From positions 1,487,501 through 1,551,500 of the forward strand of contig NZ_CP159402.1 in the NCBI RefSeq assembly GCF_040500525.1: a DNA stretch of 64,000 nucleotides. The letters run 5' to 3'. The stretch's first letter is position 1; every line of letters begins with the position of its first letter. The stretch comes from Azospirillum formosense. GTDB lineage: Bacteria; Pseudomonadota; Alphaproteobacteria; Azospirillales; Azospirillaceae. This document shows, in pieces, positions 62,617 to 64,000 of the stretch. The translations under genes and the position numbers were made by a program. Under the pieces are notes generated by a model that worked only from the letters and a program-made list of their open reading frames with translations, did no database searches and was not told the DNA's origin.

Positions 62617-64000
62617 ATGCCCGACCTTCCCTCCCCCCTCCTCCCCGCCAACGTCCAGGGCTGGTTCCGGTCGCGGGGCTGGGCGCCGCACCCGCACCAG
62701 CTTGCCATGGTCGAGGCGGCCGCCGCCGGGGACAGCGCCCTGCTGATCGCCCCGACCGGCGGCGGCAAGACGCTGGCCGGCTTCCTGCCCTCGCTGATCG
62801 ATCTGGCGGAGCGCCCACGCGAGGGGCTGCACACGCTCTACATCTCGCCGCTGAAGGCGCTCGCGGTGGACATCCAGCGCAATCTGGACGAGCCCGTCGC
62901 CGAGATGCGGCTGCCCATCCGGACCGAGACGCGCACCGGCGACACGCCCGAATCCAAGCGGCGGCGGCAGCGGGCCAACCCGCCGCACATCCTGATGACC
63001 ACGCCGGAAAGCCTGGCGCTGATGATCGCCTACGCCGACGCGGCGACGAGCTTCCGGCACCTGCGCTGCGTCATCGTGGATGAGTTGCACGCGCTCGCCG
63101 GGACCAAGCGCGGCGACCTGCTGGCCTTGGGGCTGGCGCGGCTCGCCCGGCTGGCGCCGCAGGCCCGGCGGGTCGGGCTGTCGGCCACGGTGGCTGAGCC
63201 GGCGCAGCTGCTCGGCTGGCTGTCCAAGACCGGGCACGCGGATGGCGGCGACGTGCGGCTGGTCACCGGGCGGGCCGGCGCCTCCGCCGAGGTGGACATC
63301 CTGACGACGCGCGAGCGGCTGCCCTGGTCCGGCCGCATGGCCATGCACGCGCTGAAGGAGGTGTACCAGCGCATCCGCGCCCACCGCACCACGCTGGTCT
63401 TCGTCAACACCCGCGCCCAGGCGGAGCTGGTCTTCCAGGAACTCTGGCGCCTCAACGACGACACCCTGCCCATCGCGCTCCACCACGGCTCGCTGGCGGC
63501 GGAGCAGCGGCGCAAGGTCGAGGCCGCCATGGCGGCGGGCAAGCTGCGAGCGGTGGTGGCGACCTCCTCGCTCGACCTCGGCATCGACTGGGCGGCGGTC
63601 GATCTCGTGGTGCAGATCGGCGCGCCGAAGGGGGCGAGCCGGCTGGTTCAGCGCATCGGCCGCGCCAACCACCGGCTGGACGAACCGAGCCGCGCCCTGC
63701 TCGTCCCCGCCAACCGGTTCGAGGTGCTGGAATGCCGCGCCGCGCTCGACGCCGTGGCGGCCATGAGCCTGGACGGCGAGCGGCCCCGCCCCGGCGGCCT
63801 GGACGTGCTGGCCCAGCATATGCTCGGCATGGCCTGCGCGGAGCCGTTCCGGCCCGACGACCTGTACGACGAGGTGGTCCGCGCCGCCCCCTACGCCGGG
63901 CTGTCGCGGGACGAGTTCGACGACGTGCTGGACTTCGTGGCGACCGGTGGCTACGCGCTCGGCAATTACGAGCGCTTCCACCGGCTCAAGCTGCGCGAGG
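62617..64000 (+). CDS. Lhr-type DEAD/DEAH helicase, 3' end cut by the window edge
   Basis: This is an ATP-dependent superfamily 2 helicase of the Lhr type. The first 461 residues are seen. Walker A is LIAPTGGGKTLAGFLPSLID, with motif Ia YISPLKALAVDIQRNL, motif Ib MTTPESLALM, Walker B VDELHAL (DELH box), motif III VGLSATV and the second RecA domain with VVATSSLDLGIDWAAVDLVV and VQRIGRANHR. The Lhr family acts in DNA repair; one branch (Lhr-Core) is encoded with DNA ligase and a phosphoesterase, which would lie beyond the window. The ATG at 62617 gives MPDLPSPLLPANVQGWFRSR, a typical start. Confidence 0.93.
   Translation, partial: MPDLPSPLLPANVQGWFRSRGWAPHPHQLAMVEAAAAGDSALLIAPTGGGKTLAGFLPSLIDLAERPREGLHTLYISPLKALAVDIQRNLDEPVAEMRLPIRTETRTGDTPESKRRRQRANPPHILMTTPESLALMIAYADAATSFRHLRCVIVDELHALAGTKRGDLLALGLARLARLAPQARRVGLSATVAEPAQLLGWLSKTGHADGGDVRLVTGRAGASAEVDILTTRERLPWSGRMAMHALKEVYQRIRAHRTTLVFVNTRAQAELVFQELWRLNDDTLPIALHHGSLAAEQRRKVEAAMAAGKLRAVVATSSLDLGIDWAAVDLVVQIGAPKGASRLVQRIGRANHRLDEPSRALLVPANRFEVLECRAALDAVAAMSLDGERPRPGGLDVLAQHMLGMACAEPFRPDDLYDEVVRAAPYAGLSRDEFDDVLDFVATGGYALGNYERFHRLKLRE

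Overview
The window is about 64 kb of GC-rich chromosomal or large-replicon DNA. It is densely packed with genes and contains no rRNA, tRNA, phage, IS element or CRISPR array that I can recognise. Gene content points to an alphaproteobacterium of the Rhodospirillales, most like Azospirillum: an ArsR-methyltransferase regulator leading a metF/metH operon, a DUF2336 protein, a TadE/G-like pilus protein, MlaA/MlaC lipid transport genes, and CtrA-type and CcrM-type (GANTC) sequence signals. The genus assignment is inference.

Layout. 1-7.9 kb: a solute-binding protein followed by a chemotaxis receptor that runs off the left edge, a molybdopterin oxidoreductase, a nitronate monooxygenase, a diguanylate cyclase, a secreted pentapeptide protein and a thioesterase. 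8-14.1 kb: a methionine-cycle operon on the minus strand (SahR-like regulator, metF, DUF29, metH) with a well-formed promoter/operator and a terminator. 14.4-19.9 kb: mlaA-mlaC, a pentapeptide-PilZ fusion, ettA and a UPF0178 gene. 19.9-24 kb: a membrane PAS protein with a degenerate exonuclease domain, a secreted lectin-like protein, a TadE/G-like protein behind a CtrA-type site, and bacterioferritin. 24.1-35.7 kb: a minus-strand glycogen/trehalose cluster (treS-maltokinase, glgB, glgX, a response regulator, malQ). 35.8-44.9 kb: hemerythrin, GNAT, cysQ-DUF455, an acyl-CoA cluster (AMP-ligase, SDR, acyl-CoA dehydrogenase, APH-like kinase, DUF6285) and a Crp/Fnr regulator. 45-57.3 kb: an envelope and cyclic-nucleotide region (caspase-SUMF1 fusion, CHASE2 adenylate cyclase, DUF4384 proteins, OmpA, CsgG-like lipoprotein, two DUF4399 proteins, cyclic-nucleotide-gated MscS channel). 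57.3-64 kb: DUF2336/MarR, an alpha/beta hydrolase, a small gene behind a dense GANTC cluster, a methyltransferase, and an Lhr-type helicase that runs off the right edge.

The most unusual part is 45-57 kb. A class III cyclase with intact catalytic residues lies within 12 kb of two proteins with intact-looking cyclic-nucleotide pockets (a Crp-type regulator and a gated MscS channel). It sits among exported proteins that share DUF4384 domains, a caspase-like protease and OmpA/peptidoglycan-binding modules. Three TGT-N10-ACA dyads lie in the intergenic regions of the same block. I read it as a candidate cAMP-linked envelope surveillance module; the grouping is inference from gene neighbourhood and motifs.

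Other points of note are the seven GANTC sites in 81 bp beside a near-CtrA box, the exonuclease-like domain lacking its catalytic motifs, the PilZ-pentapeptide fusion, and a family of large GC-rich inverted repeats found in at least four intergenic gaps.
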